The notes: a model not told the origin generated them from the letters alone. Shown: positions 39,436-51,256, counted from the stretch's first letter. The stretch is DNA of 57,603 nt from Hysterium pulicare CBS 123377 (GCA_000467715.1 AJFK01000207.1:1-57603), one strand, 5' to 3'. Translations and numbers: made by a program.

Positions 39436-42046
39436 ATGGCTGAAGCAGCAATCTTGTTCAATGTAGTAAGTAGCTAGAAAGTCTCTTGAAGCTATACCCC
39501 TAACAATTGCCTAGGTTTCTGTCCTCCCACAATGTATCAGTGCCGCGAAACAACTCTATGATCTTCGTAGCCACTACAAAGATGCCTCTATGCTTATCAC
39601 CGCGATATATACGGAATCAATGGTCGTGGGAGCCTCCCTTTCCCAAATACGAACCCTAATCGAGGGCGGCGCCTTTCGTGACACCCCCGAGCTTCACACT
39701 ACATTTGATACAGCTTTGACAGGCTGTCGGATTGTTTACTCGTGTTTAAATGAGGAGGTTCAAGAGCTAGGTTCGAAGGCAAGTGGGGACGAGTTGAGTC
39801 GGAAAGATAAATTGAAGTATCTGTGGAAGGAGGGCACAATGAAGGAACTATTGCAGCAGATACGCGGACAGCAAACTGCACTTTTGCTTCTCATTCAGGG
39901 ACTTCAAATGTGCGTCGTTATGCTATGGCCTCAATCTTCTTCTGCTGAGATCTATATAGGGAATCGTTATCAGACATCAAGCGCCTTGTTCAAGATAACA
40001 CTGTGACTTTGCAGCGAGTGGCTACCCGCTCTAAATCGTTACGGCTAATCCATCCTAAAATGAATGTTCCAGATTCCGTATTCGATGGCTCTACTGCAAG
40101 AGATACGACAGATGCGCAATCCACACTTAGCCATGTCGAATTCGACTTTGACGATGCTGTCGTCAATTCCAAAGCTTATCGGAGAGCAATGGCTCAAGCA
40201 ACAGCCCGTGCTGCAAATCAAGATATAGTGGAGGATGAGGCTATAGAGGGAGATTTGATCGACTTTAACGACCCCGATGATGGAGGCGACCAGGATCAAG
40301 TGCTTTCCGAAACATTAGATGATCTAAGGTCGCTTAAATTCACAGAAGACAAAGCTGATGAGCCAGATGTTGATTCGGACGATGATGATGATGGTCATGC
40401 AGATCTTCTTAACGAACTTGAGAGAAGCATGCTTCCATTCATGCCTCCGTTGAGCTCAACGACCACTGGCACGCGTACTCCTATCCGCTCAGAGTCCGCG
40501 ATCAGCAGCTCGAATGACCTTGCAAAGTCTCAAATGGCACCCGAGTCGCATCCTATCGCACCAGACAGCCAAGAAACAACAGATGAGAAACCCCCAGCGC
40601 TTCCACCACGACATGCCACAACCGATACCGCAAGGCCAAATCCCCCAAATAAGACTTCGTTCACTTCTTATCCGGCTTACCATAGGGTATCCACAGCTAT
40701 GGACGATTCGTCTTCCGCATTCTCTGTAGCATCTCCTGTGTCTACGGCCTCGACCTCCTCCTTACGGACATTGTCCGAGCCGAACGCAACAGACCCTTCC
40801 GTATCTGCGCAGATACAGAGAAAGCCTCTCCCACTAAAACCAAAACCTTCTCATGGTTTTTTCGCTACGTTGTCATCAGAGCCCGAGAACCTTGACTCGG
40901 TCTCAAGCGAAGACGTGAAAAGTCATGCCATCTGGGAAGAGCTGATGAAAGAGGAAGGAGACTTCACCCACCGGCTTACGGCATTCCACGATATGTTCTA
41001 TGGCCCGGTCGTCTCAAAATGGCCCATCCTTGCGAAACATATCGAAGTCATCGACAAATTGAAAGACATGTCTGAGATACACAAAGAGTATCTTCTAACG
41101 ACCATGCAGGCGCAGCTTCACGGCAAGTCATTTGGTACATGCAATGCTCTCATGTTTAAATCGTGGGCATCAAAGGCCCATCTAATCTACCGTGGCTACC
41201 ATCAGCGAATCCCCCATGCGGAATCTGCAATACGCTTGACCATCTCCATGGACCCCAAATTTCAATTGTTCCTCGCTACATTAGGTCTTTCGAAAGTCTG
41301 GTCTGATAAATACTGGGCAGACTACGTGAAGTTACCGTTGATACAATTGGAACTTTACAGCAACAAACTTGAAAGTCTTATCACCGTTGCGAATGAGCTT
41401 AAAGGGCCATGCGCCAAGAATGATGTAGCTCTTTTGCAACGGGCGCTGGCCATCGTCCAGATCGCAAGGAAATCCTGCCAATGTTTGTTGGACGACTCCA
41501 AGAAGCGCGAGGAACTTCAGTCGCTTTACAGACGCATACACACGGCGGACGCGGACTATTTGAATCGATTGAACCTGAGCGATGCTGATAGGAAAATGTG
41601 TCATCAGGGCCGTCTCGCGATAAGGGTGAACGGGAGTGGCCCATGGGCTCCAGTTCACGGGCTGCTACTTGACAACTTCCTCCTCTGGGGCAAATTGAAG
41701 GGATCGAAGCCTTCTAAAAAGTCGAAATATAAGAGTGGAGATTTATTGGTTGTTGATGAGGTAAGTAAGAGACATTTTGAGGATAGCAAGTCAGGACTGA
41801 TGCTTTTACCAGCCAATATCCATTTCAGAACTTGCGATCTCGCTACCGTCCAAGGACAATCAATTCATCAAAGCTTCCATAAGAGATGACGTACCTCGGG
41901 GCACCGTCCTCTACCAACTGTTTGTAAGCTCGACTAAAACATCTCAAGCTCATACCTTGGGGGCCTTTACTCTGGCCGAGCGACAGCAATGGGCAAAAGA
42001 GCTCAACGAAATACTCAACGCCGGCGCAGCTCAGATATCGGCATAA
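39436..42046 (+). CDS. RhoGEF (DH-PH) with fungal N-terminal helical domain
   Basis: Exons 39436-39465, 39515-39909, 39960-41760 and 41813-42046 give 819 residues; all introns are 49-52 nt, GT-AG, in frame. The 30-nt first exon encodes MAEAAILFNV, the start of the fungal N-terminal domain (continuing VVSVLPQCISAAKQLYDL). An acidic and Ser/Thr/Pro-rich linker follows, with LPPR and KPLPLKPKPS motifs that could bind SH3 domains. The DH domain spans about 460-680 (SHAIWEELMKEEGDFTHRL, then LPLIQLELYSNKLESLI and LKG) and the PH domain about 690-815 (WAPVHGLLLDNFLLWGK; VPRGTVLYQLFV; LAERQQWAKELNEIL). Family role: GDP/GTP exchange on Rho GTPases in polarity or wall signalling. The target GTPase is unknown. 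The last splice (acceptor at 41812) was chosen because it restores the strand PISISELAISLPS. Confidence 0.85.
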
Positions 42047-42473
42047 GACATCCGACCAGACCACTTCCACATTTTTTGAACCAACTCTGAGTTCAGTGAG
42101 AAAGCCGGCCTCTTCTGTTGTATTTGAGAATTGCTTTCGCCCTTGTAATTGTGAGAGACTGACTCGCAGCAAGCCCGTCGAGGTGTAAGCACATGCTTCC
42201 CCGCGTGCTGGCAACGCCACACCCCCGCATCCTGCACAATGTCGATCACAGCTATTTCCGAACGCTACAGCTACCACCCTAGAAACAACACATGCCTTAC
42301 CTCTACCCGATGGCGATACATAAGATGCGGCCCGCGCGGAACCTTTTTCGCTTCTTGTTCCAACATTCTGGATACATAATTGTTATCTCTCGTTTCCCGA
42401 TTCTGTAGGGCTATTGAGTCAGCACCAACGGTTTCCTTTGATCAAGCGACCTGTTTGTCCTACTTCAATAATA
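42047..42473 (+). promoter_or_regulatory. intergenic / upstream region of the GMC gene
   Basis: No gene seen. The region before the ATG at 42474 is pyrimidine-rich (around 42365-42410), as is common in fungal promoters. No TATA box was found. Confidence 0.4.
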
Positions 42474-44486
42474 ATGCCAGATCATGCACATGCCAATGGT
42501 AATGACACTGTCAATGAGAGAGCATCAACCAATGGTGCCAATGAACACACTCCGAACGCATTGTGCAACGTTGAGCAGTTCATTAACCAGTCCTACGACT
42601 ATGTGGTCGTTGGTGGCGGCACGGCCGGGTTAGTCATCGCCGCCCGTTTGTCCGAAAACCCAGACGTCAAAGTGGGTGTTATTGAGGCCGGGGCGAACCG
42701 TATGGATGATAAGCAGATATCGACGCCTAGTTTATACCCTACCTTGATTGGACGGGAGGAATATGATTGGTGTATGACAAGCGTGCCGCAGGTCTGTACA
42801 TGCCTTCGAGTTGCACGTACATTGTGAACGTACTGATTTCATTGTAAGCCTACTGCTGGCAACAAAATTTACTCTATGCCAAGAGGCAAGGTACTCGGCG
42901 GCTCCAGCGCGATAAACTACTTAATGTATGTTCGGGGGTCCCGCAAAGACTACGATGGATGGGCGTCTCTTGGCAACAAGGGATGGGGTTGGGATGACCT
43001 GGTCCCATATTTTCGGAAACATCAAACGCTAGACGCCCCAAAAACCATTTCGAACGATCCCAAGTTCATGCCTCACGCGGCTGCCGACATGTACCATGGC
43101 ACCGACGGTCCTATTCATACCAGCTTCAATGACTTTTACATGCCCTTGGAGGAGGAGTTTGTAAAGGCTGCATATGATGTTGGCGGAACCGAAAACACGT
43201 TGAACGACGCTTGGAGTGGAGATCACCTGGGTTTCTACTCCAGTCTCGGTGCTGTTGATCGAACCGAAGATGTCGGAAACCGAAGTTATGCTGCCACTGG
43301 ATACCTGCGACCTAACTTGGGACGTGAAAACTTGAAGGTTCTGACAGAGGCACACGCGACCAAGCTCATCATGGAGGGTAAGGAAGCTACTGGTGTGGAG
43401 TTTGTGCACAAGGGAGCTTCTTACAAAGTCGAAGCCTCTCGAGAGGTCGTACTGAGTTCTGGTGTTATCCAGACCCCGCAACTTCTAGAGCTTTCTGGTG
43501 TTGGTGATCCGGAGATTCTTGGCAAAGCTGGTGTGGAATGCATCGTCGAAAACAAGTCCGTTGGTGCAAACTTTCAGGACCATGTGCTTGGTGGAATGCT
43601 CTTCGACCTAGCTCCCGGGATAATGTCCCTTGATGCACTACATGGCGAGGAATATGCGAAAGCACAGCAAGAGATTTACGACGAGACGCAAAAAGGTCCT
43701 TACGGCAGTCCGGGAATGCTGATGGGTTTTGTCTCGTACGCGTCTATCGTTAGTCCTGAGGAGCTCAAAGAGACTATGAATGAGATTAAGGCGAACTCAT
43801 TGGCGAAAACAAAGTTTGAGAAGGCGCAAGAACAGGTAAGTGCATACATTGTTCTTTTAGAAAGTATCTACACTAACCACTTTCAGCTTATTGTAGATCA
43901 ACTAATCGATCCCACATTTGCTAACCTCCAAACTTTCTGCATACCTTGTCAGCTTGATATGACCGCCGGCAGCGATCAAATACAATTCTTCAGCAAGCCA
44001 CCCGATGGCAAAAACCGAGTTTCCCTTCTCATATGCCTCGAACACCCCCTCTCGCGTGGCTCGGTACATATCACGTCCTCTGACCCACTCCAACCTCCCC
44101 GTATTGACCCCGGCTACTTCCGCAACGGTGCCGATGCCAAGATCCTCGCAGCCGGACTGAAGTGGCTTGATAAAGTAGCCAAGCACCCATTGTTACAGCC
44201 ATCGCTCGGTGAACGGATTCAACCTGAAGAAAGTGCAAGTTTAGAGACAGAGGAGGAAAGAGTAGAGTATGTGCGGAATCATATTTCTACACAGTATCAT
44301 CTCATCGGCACGGCGAGTATGGGCGAGGTTGTGGACGACAGGTTGAAGGTGAAGGGCGTTAAGAGATTGAGAGTCGTTGATGCGAGCGTTTTTCCGGGAC
44401 ATGTTAGTGGGAATATTATGAGTACGACTTATGCGGTTGCGGAGAAGGGAGCGGATTTGATCAAGGAGGATGATGGGAGGTATTAG
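42474..44486 (+). CDS. GMC-family FAD oxidoreductase
   Basis: Exons 42474-42791, 42849-43835 and 43887-44486 give 634 residues. The ADP-binding fold is DYVVVGGGTAGLVIAARLSE (about 42-61), followed by VGVIEAG. The first GMC signature is PRGKVLGGSSAINYLMYVRG, and the second is SSGVIQTPQLLELSGVG. The C-terminal active site has QYHLIGTASMG and FPGHVSGN, placing the catalytic His and the His/Asn partner. There is no signal peptide, so a cytosolic or peroxisomal location is likely. Known substrates of the family are alcohols, sugars, choline and aromatic alcohols; the substrate here is not assignable. The 51-nt second intron has no stop codon and keeps the frame, so its retention would insert 17 residues. 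Confidence 0.9.
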
Positions 44487-45086
44487 GGAGTATGGTTCAT
44501 TAGTGTTGACTCTCTCGGAAGTCCTCTTCTCTCAGAAGTAGCCTTTGTCTCGGAAGTGGCCTTTTGTCTCATAAATGGCTAGCAAACGCTCTTTTCTCGA
44601 TACCTAAATTGTCCCTTTCCACCTTGAAATCCTCTCTCAGCTTTATAAGAGTTGGTATGTTCTATCCACTATTGACGATGGTAGCATTCAAGAGCCCCCA
44701 AATTCTAAGGTCGGTGCCCACCTTCGTAGACGGATGGTAACGCCAAACCTAAGGTCAGGTATCGCCCCCTCTTCATCTGCTCGCTTGCCCTGCAAACACA
44801 ACATTGTTTACAATCAGAGTTTCAAAATCCTCATTCACCGCTTATTGCGTCATTACCACCGCAACGATATTGCATTGTTCCCGCACTTTTTCCCTTCACT
44901 TGACGCTATCACACGGACCACCCCGCCATATAAACCTCACTTTCTCGCACTCTCCGCTTGCTTTCTTTCTACCACACACCAGCTTTTTACGAGAAAGTCA
45001 ACCCAGCTTCCCAAGTTCGACCCACACTCAACCTTGGAACCAACAACGACTTTTTTTTTCTTTACTCAACAACGCAACTGCCCATC
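44487..45086 (+). promoter_or_regulatory. upstream region of the 1936-residue protein gene
   Basis: No gene seen. CT-rich tracts (about 44960-45070, including a run of T at 45051-45059) precede the ATG at 45087 and are typical of fungal promoters and leaders. The frame is open upstream of the ATG but has no in-frame ATG there. Confidence 0.45.
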
Positions 45087-48000
45087 ATGCGGTTAGCTCC
45101 TTTTCAGTGGTTCTTGCAGGTCATTCTGCGCCTAAATGTCCTCCTCCAGTACATGTCTCCACCGGACTCCATTGGCCAGTACCGAAAAACCATCTCGGCG
45201 CCCCCCACCTTGTTGAACGCAACCACCTCGTCGTCCACATTATCTATGACATCCATCTCGTCTCCAGTGACATCTAGCATGTCGCCTCCAGAGACGGAGA
45301 GTATCGAGGAGATGTTGAGAAAGATTAAAGAGGGGCTGATGGGACAAGCAAGGTTCGAAATGCTGCCAAATATTGCGGCGAAGAAGGCAGCATTTTTGGC
45401 ATCAGCTTCCTCGACAATACCAACATCTACCGTCACAGTCACTGTGACTAACTCTTATCCCATTCCCACGAATCCATCTGACCAACCAATCTCTAACGGA
45501 TGGGACACTGTAACCTGGGATTGGCGTCTCGTAGTCTCTTTCATCGTCGCATGCATCGGATTGATTGCGTTCCTCACAGCGCTATTTTTCGGCCTGCGTT
45601 TCGCGTATCAGTCCTTTCAACGACGCTTCTCAAACAAGCCAAAGACAGCTGGTAAGCCCGAATCTAATCCCAGCAGCAAGCAAGTTACTGATACCTCACC
45701 AGACATCTCTCCACCCTCAACCTCTGACACCGCTGTCACCCCCGCGACCCGGGACGTTGGCGTCAACACAGACGATGATGTTCCGCGAATTACGGTTATC
45801 ACTGACAAGAAAGAGGAGGTTATCCCTCCTGTGAAGACTACTCGGATTACCAAACGAAACGTCACATTCAACATGAACCCAGCTCTCCTCAGCACAGCTA
45901 TTGGGAATCTTCTTCAAGCTCCCGATCATGGCTCGACACTTGGGAACCTGATTTGGGTTCTGATGCAGCCCGAAGTGGAGAAGGCGATCCGTATTGCTCT
46001 CCCAGATGTCAAACCTTCTGTTGTCGTTAAGCAGACCGCCGTCAAGGTTGCTCTCTGTAACCTTCTTAAGGATCCCGTCCATGCAGCGTCTCTTATCGAT
46101 CCCATCCTACTTGCATTGCAACCGAATCTGGAGGCCGCACGCGGTATTTCCCTGGATGACCTCGACACTCTCAAAGAGACGATCATGCGTGATCTGAACG
46201 TCAACATTCAGAAAAAGTTCAAGAACCTCTATAATCACGCGATGAAGCTCCAAGTGGGAGACTTCCGGGCTCTACGACAGAATATGATCATGGTCTTTCA
46301 GGAGCCTCTGTTTCAGCGCGCTATCGTTACGGGGATCCTCGAGATCGCTAATTTGATGGTTCAACCGTTGCAACGAAATATGCAGAAACTGGCCACGGAT
46401 GTGATTGGAATCAAGACCGATCTCGATATTGCGTTTAGCAACTCCTGGGCTGACTTTCAGGAGGCACTTGACGACCAAGAGACGAAGGTCGACGCACTTT
46501 CGGTCGCTTCAAATGTACGTCTTCTTGCCTTGGAGGAGGCTCAAACAGGTTTAAATGAGCACAACGAGGAGACCGACGCGCATTTCGTGATCGTAGATTC
46601 TCGGCTTTCCGCCTTGGAGGCTCAAAAGACTACGCTCCAACATGATACTACCACGAAAGATGGTATCTCGGCTGACGTGGTCAAATCTATTATTCAAAAG
46701 AGCTTGGACGAGAATGAGGCCGACACTGACTCACGCTTCACAAAGTTCGATGAGCGTCTTATCGCCGTGGAGAAGGATCGAAACAACCTTCGCAACAAGG
46801 TGACAACATATAATTATGATGTTAACGAATTCAAGTCGGTCTGGACCACCATTGACAACCACGACGCTCGGGTCAAGATTACTGAGACTGCTCTCAAGGG
46901 CGTTGAAACCCAACTCTCATCTATTGAAGGCGATGTTAAGGCTGCTAGTACGGACATCGAGTCATTGCAAACGACTACCAAAGAGGCCAAGCAGGGTACA
47001 ACAGATCTTGGCACACGCCTTGATGCTACCGTCTCAAAACTTCAAACAGACGTTTCCGCAACCCAGACGACTACAAAGGCTCATGGCGGTCGCATCACGA
47101 AACTAGAGTCTAGACTTGGAGACGCTGCAGCCAAAACCTCAACCCTCGAAGGTAATATCACCACGACAAAGAATGACATCCAATCTTTGCAAAAGTTCAC
47201 CAAAGACTTTGAGGATGATAACGCGGGTCTCAAGAAGCGACTAGACGCTGCTGAATCTAAGAGCAACCAGCAAACGGTTCAGATAAACGAGCTCGAAAAG
47301 CGACTTCAAACGACCCTCAATTCTCTTGACGCAGAAGCCCGTGCTCGAGCCGAAGAAGAGGAGGCCAAACTGAAGTTTGAGAAAGCCAAGATAAAAGCAG
47401 AGGTATTGGCCGAGATCGAGAAGTCTCACAAGGAAGCCCTCGAGGCTCAGGAAAAGCGGCTTGAGGAGCGTTTTATGAACATGTTACTGGCACAGAAGAC
47501 CGGAAACGGCCAGGTGTCAAAGCCTTTGGGGTCTCCTATGGATAACGCGCCTACGGGCGTTGTTGCCATTCAACAAAACCCGCAAAAGCCTCAATCTGGA
47601 AAGCCAGCTGCAGTAGCCCAGACATCTACCCCTATACCTAAGCCAGCACAAGAGACTGTTCAAAAGGTTGAAAAGCCAGAACCCCCTAAACCAGCTCCAG
47701 AGCTGAAAGCTGCATCAACTCTTTCCGCAACTAAACCACCGCCTGTTAGCACCGCTCCCTCGGCCCCACCAAAGGTCACCCCGCCAGCTTCCGCGAGTGC
47801 TACTGCAGTCCCGGCTTCTTCCACCAACTCGATTTTCTCAAACTTTGGATTCAAGGCTGACGGCGTTCCCGGGCTGAAAGACTACAACAATCAAAAGGCT
47901 CAGAACCCGTTTTCGACACAGTCCGCAACTTCAACGCTCTTCAATATCAATTTGGAGGCTGCTTCAAAATCCAAGGCTGTAAAGCCCAAACCCAAGGAGC

Positions 48001-50897
48001 CAAAAGCTCTGAGGCCTAAAGCTGAGCCTCCCAAGGTCGAGCCTCCCAAGGGAGAGGCTCCGAAGGCTGAGAAAGCTGGTGCTGATATGAACGATTTATT
48101 GAAGAAGATCGTAGACGTAGGTCAGACTCAGTACGGCGGTGCTAAGGGCGGCGACATCAGTGAGCAACATTCAGCATTCCCTCCTGCCAATACCCCAAAA
48201 AGCGCTGCTGGCGAACTTGAAGCAATCTCCTGGCTTCTGGATAGGGCTAGTCAAGCAGAGCCTAACTCCGGCAAGAGCGTGGTGAAGAAACCTGCACATC
48301 CTTCTGCCGCGAACCCAGAACAGCCAGCACTTCCTTCTGGTAGCTCGACAGGTCCCACAACTGGAGAAGGGGACCCCACGAAACGCAAGATAAAGATTCC
48401 GCGCCGCCCACGCGGACGGGCTACTCAGTCGTTGACGGCTCCCACTCCAGCCCCGTCTCAGCCTCCTATCCCCACTCCAGCTTCTCCTCTGCCGCCAAAC
48501 AACTCAGCTTCTGAACCGAAAGAAGAGGAGAAAGTGGAAGAGAAGGATGAAGATAAGATGAGCGAGGATGATGGCAAGACCGATTTCTACTCCAAGGGAG
48601 ACAAGAAGGATGACGACGATGATCAGGACGATCATGGCATGGGAGGCGGTGGTGGTGCCCAGATGGGCGGTTCATCAAATTCCCAAGGCGACGCTGACAT
48701 GGGTGAGCCGGATGCTGGCCCCTCTGGTGCTGGCTCCGGCTCCTCTGACGCGCAGAATCGCGGCGGCGATCGAGATGGAGATGCCAATATGGACGCAACG
48801 GAGCCTGGTATGGATTCCAACCCAGTATATACTGACGAAATCAGCATGGAGGATGTTGGAGCCGGAATGATCGAACCTCCGTTCACACAGCCGTTTACTG
48901 CTGTCCAAGGGCCGTCTACCGCTGTTCAAGGACCGTCTCCCGGGCCTCTCCCGGGACTCTCTACTGCCGATGATGATCTCGACATGGGTGAAGCGCATTC
49001 TGGTGTCTTCAGTCAGCCACCGACTCCTCCAAACGGACCCACTGATACTGGAATGGCTAATTCTTCAACGAACTCGTCCACAGGTTTCGCGTTAAAACTA
49101 TTTGCTCCAGCTGGAGCAGCCTCGAAGTTAACCCTGTCTATCCCAGCTAACGCAGCCTCGAACTTAAATACATCTGTTCCAGCTCAAGACACTTCGAACG
49201 CCGGTATTATGTCCTACGAGTCTGACTCTGATGCTGACCTGGAGTTTGAGGATGTGATCGCTCCGATTAAGACGGTTGCACCTGTTCACAGCAGGAATGT
49301 TGCATCAGGAAACACCAAAGACGAGATAATCATTGAGCCTCAACCAGAAGCCCTAGTACCATTGCTAGCACCTGAATCACAAGCCAGGCGAGAGGATCGG
49401 GACATTGTTCTTTCTCGCATTTACAATCACTTCCTTCTAAAAGCAGCGGATTACGCTAGATCTATGTCCAGCGTTCTGTTCGATGAATTCGACATGAGGC
49501 GCGCTGCGATGTGCGAAGAACTGGCATTGGCAACGCATTGGAATCCGTCGAAACCAAAGTATACTTGGGAAGCCAAATATACCAACATGGATTACGGTGT
49601 GAAGCAACGGTTCCCGCACGAAACCGACGATATGTCCGATGGTGATTTCAAAACGGCATTGATGGAGTCTCAGCGACAGTGGAATCCTAAGCTCACAGGT
49701 TACTGCCGGGACATAGGGCCATCTTACGATATGCCAGCACCTCTTGTCCCAAAAGAAGCGGCTGGCACGAGTATCGCTACCGAGCTTTCCGTTCGACAGG
49801 TCAGGCTACTACATCTCTACCTCATTTCGTCTCGAATGAATGCCCATGAGTCCATAGATGGCACATGGCAGCTAAATCCCAAAGACCTGGTTCGCAAACT
49901 CATCGACCAAGAATTTGAGGTTGCACGATTCACACTAGATCTTTCCGAGTATCAGCAGGTGATGGGCAAAGTCATAGGGCTAGTTGAAGGATGGCTCGAC
50001 AACGATTATGTACGCAAGTGGGAGGATGAAGTACAGGATTGGCTTCGATCCGTCGGCCAACTTGAAGACGACGATGAAGATGACGAACATGACGAATTCG
50101 ACGTTGAAAAGATGTCCGATGATGATTCTGCCGATTGGGAATGGATGAACCTCGTACCACTTCCAGTCCAAACCAAGCTCACCCGCGAAGAGCGCGACTC
50201 AGCACTCAGAGAAATCTATGCAGTAGTTATCAAGCGTAACTCCATGTATGAACCTCCCCTTCACGAAGACTGGCTTTGCCGCCACGTAGCCATGAACGAG
50301 GAAAAGAACATCGCTCGAGCCCAGACTGTTAATATGCCCGACAAAACCTGGATGGCCGAGAAGGACGCCATCGTCAATTCTTACACGTCTATGACGGACG
50401 CTCAGTGGTGCGACAGAATGGGTAAACAATGCCAGATTACGACGGAAGAAACTCTGTACTGCGGGAACACTTCTCAGTCGAAAGACATGCCTAAAGGCCT
50501 GGTCCCAGTGAAACTATCAGCAGAGTATCCTACTCGTGGGATAACTCGAGCCCTGCGCATCAAACAGCTTTTCCGCATTTACCGCTCTGTGGACGAAATC
50601 AATAAGTGCGCAACCAGCGCTCAGAAAGTCGACCTATACTTCAAGGAGGTTGTTGACAAGGCCTGCGGGGATGAAAACACTCTAGCTGTGGCTGCTGCTT
50701 CCCCTGAGATCTACATAGGGTTTGTAGAAGACTTACTCGCAAAATATGACGACTGGAGAAACTCAGGGATGGATGGCATTGATAAATGGGACGCAGAGGT
50801 GGAGACCTATTTGTCGGGAAAGGCCCAGGACGAAGCCGAAGCCGAATCTGAATCTGATTCCGAATCTGAAGACTCGGAGATGGAGATGGAGGAGTGA
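45087..50897 (+). CDS. giant one-pass membrane / coiled-coil protein with two C-terminal modules
   Basis: A single open frame of 1936 residues, with no intron. A short hydrophobic N-terminus is followed by a Ser/Thr-rich stretch with Val/Thr runs, then one clear membrane span at about 148-170 (LVVSFIVACIGLIAFLTALF) ending in basic residues (QSFQRRF), so the long C-terminal part is cytosolic by the positive-inside rule. Residues about 265-440 are helical, about 440-800 form a long coiled coil (heptads plus KFEKAKIKAEVLAEIEKSHK), and about 810-1420 are Pro/Ala/Glu-rich and disordered. The C-terminus carries two copies of an unrecognised module of about 210 residues (near 1432-1650 and 1700-1915); it ends in a Ser/Glu/Asp tract. 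A scaffold role is inferred. The gene at 52469 has a third copy. Confidence 0.8.
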   Translation: MRLAPFQWFLQVILRLNVLLQYMSPPDSIGQYRKTISAPPTLLNATTSSSTLSMTSISSPVTSSMSPPETESIEEMLRKIKEGLMGQARFEMLPNIAAKKAAFLASASSTIPTSTVTVTVTNSYPIPTNPSDQPISNGWDTVTWDWRLVVSFIVACIGLIAFLTALFFGLRFAYQSFQRRFSNKPKTAGKPESNPSSKQVTDTSPDISPPSTSDTAVTPATRDVGVNTDDDVPRITVITDKKEEVIPPVKTTRITKRNVTFNMNPALLSTAIGNLLQAPDHGSTLGNLIWVLMQPEVEKAIRIALPDVKPSVVVKQTAVKVALCNLLKDPVHAASLIDPILLALQPNLEAARGISLDDLDTLKETIMRDLNVNIQKKFKNLYNHAMKLQVGDFRALRQNMIMVFQEPLFQRAIVTGILEIANLMVQPLQRNMQKLATDVIGIKTDLDIAFSNSWADFQEALDDQETKVDALSVASNVRLLALEEAQTGLNEHNEETDAHFVIVDSRLSALEAQKTTLQHDTTTKDGISADVVKSIIQKSLDENEADTDSRFTKFDERLIAVEKDRNNLRNKVTTYNYDVNEFKSVWTTIDNHDARVKITETALKGVETQLSSIEGDVKAASTDIESLQTTTKEAKQGTTDLGTRLDATVSKLQTDVSATQTTTKAHGGRITKLESRLGDAAAKTSTLEGNITTTKNDIQSLQKFTKDFEDDNAGLKKRLDAAESKSNQQTVQINELEKRLQTTLNSLDAEARARAEEEEAKLKFEKAKIKAEVLAEIEKSHKEALEAQEKRLEERFMNMLLAQKTGNGQVSKPLGSPMDNAPTGVVAIQQNPQKPQSGKPAAVAQTSTPIPKPAQETVQKVEKPEPPKPAPELKAASTLSATKPPPVSTAPSAPPKVTPPASASATAVPASSTNSIFSNFGFKADGVPGLKDYNNQKAQNPFSTQSATSTLFNINLEAASKSKAVKPKPKEPKALRPKAEPPKVEPPKGEAPKAEKAGADMNDLLKKIVDVGQTQYGGAKGGDISEQHSAFPPANTPKSAAGELEAISWLLDRASQAEPNSGKSVVKKPAHPSAANPEQPALPSGSSTGPTTGEGDPTKRKIKIPRRPRGRATQSLTAPTPAPSQPPIPTPASPLPPNNSASEPKEEEKVEEKDEDKMSEDDGKTDFYSKGDKKDDDDDQDDHGMGGGGGAQMGGSSNSQGDADMGEPDAGPSGAGSGSSDAQNRGGDRDGDANMDATEPGMDSNPVYTDEISMEDVGAGMIEPPFTQPFTAVQGPSTAVQGPSPGPLPGLSTADDDLDMGEAHSGVFSQPPTPPNGPTDTGMANSSTNSSTGFALKLFAPAGAASKLTLSIPANAASNLNTSVPAQDTSNAGIMSYESDSDADLEFEDVIAPIKTVAPVHSRNVASGNTKDEIIIEPQPEALVPLLAPESQARREDRDIVLSRIYNHFLLKAADYARSMSSVLFDEFDMRRAAMCEELALATHWNPSKPKYTWEAKYTNMDYGVKQRFPHETDDMSDGDFKTALMESQRQWNPKLTGYCRDIGPSYDMPAPLVPKEAAGTSIATELSVRQVRLLHLYLISSRMNAHESIDGTWQLNPKDLVRKLIDQEFEVARFTLDLSEYQQVMGKVIGLVEGWLDNDYVRKWEDEVQDWLRSVGQLEDDDEDDEHDEFDVEKMSDDDSADWEWMNLVPLPVQTKLTREERDSALREIYAVVIKRNSMYEPPLHEDWLCRHVAMNEEKNIARAQTVNMPDKTWMAEKDAIVNSYTSMTDAQWCDRMGKQCQITTEETLYCGNTSQSKDMPKGLVPVKLSAEYPTRGITRALRIKQLFRIYRSVDEINKCATSAQKVDLYFKEVVDKACGDENTLAVAAASPEIYIGFVEDLLAKYDDWRNSGMDGIDKWDAEVETYLSGKAQDEAEAESESDSESEDSEMEMEE

Positions 50898-51256
50898 GCC
50901 AAATTGTTTGGGAGTCTGGCTGGGAAGAGCTGGGAGGGTATCCGAGTTTTACATGTTTCCAACGACTCGATGAGAACATGAGATGATGAGATGATGAGAT
51001 GACTAGATTGATCCATTTCCTTTAACTGTCCAACTACTGCGAAGGCGATTTGATTTTTACTAGATAGTTCGATGGCTCCACTCCATCAATCCAAAAGTGT
51101 GATTTCTCAACTTGATTGTGCATATTCTGCAAATGTGAACTTGATTTGGTGAACTCCAGCGTATCCATAGTCGACTCAAATTATGATGCAAGTCTTTAGA
51201 TCTAAATTTTTTCAACTTTCTAGCTCCGCTAATTTCTCGAATCTAGTATGCTCTCT
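50898..51256. other. 3' flank of the giant gene
   Basis: No gene seen. It contains three perfect copies of ATGAGATG (50978-51001), probably within the 3' untranslated region. Confidence 0.5.
50978..51001. repeat. 8-bp tandem repeat (ATGAGATG)3
   Basis: Three perfect consecutive octamers just downstream of the stop codon at 50897, a simple repeat without a proposed function. Confidence 0.9.

Noticed and set aside
41813-41829. A later acceptor (TTTCAG) for the last RhoGEF exon
   Set aside because: It breaks the frame with the phase-0 donor at 41761 and removes the PH-domain strand that the acceptor at 41812 provides.
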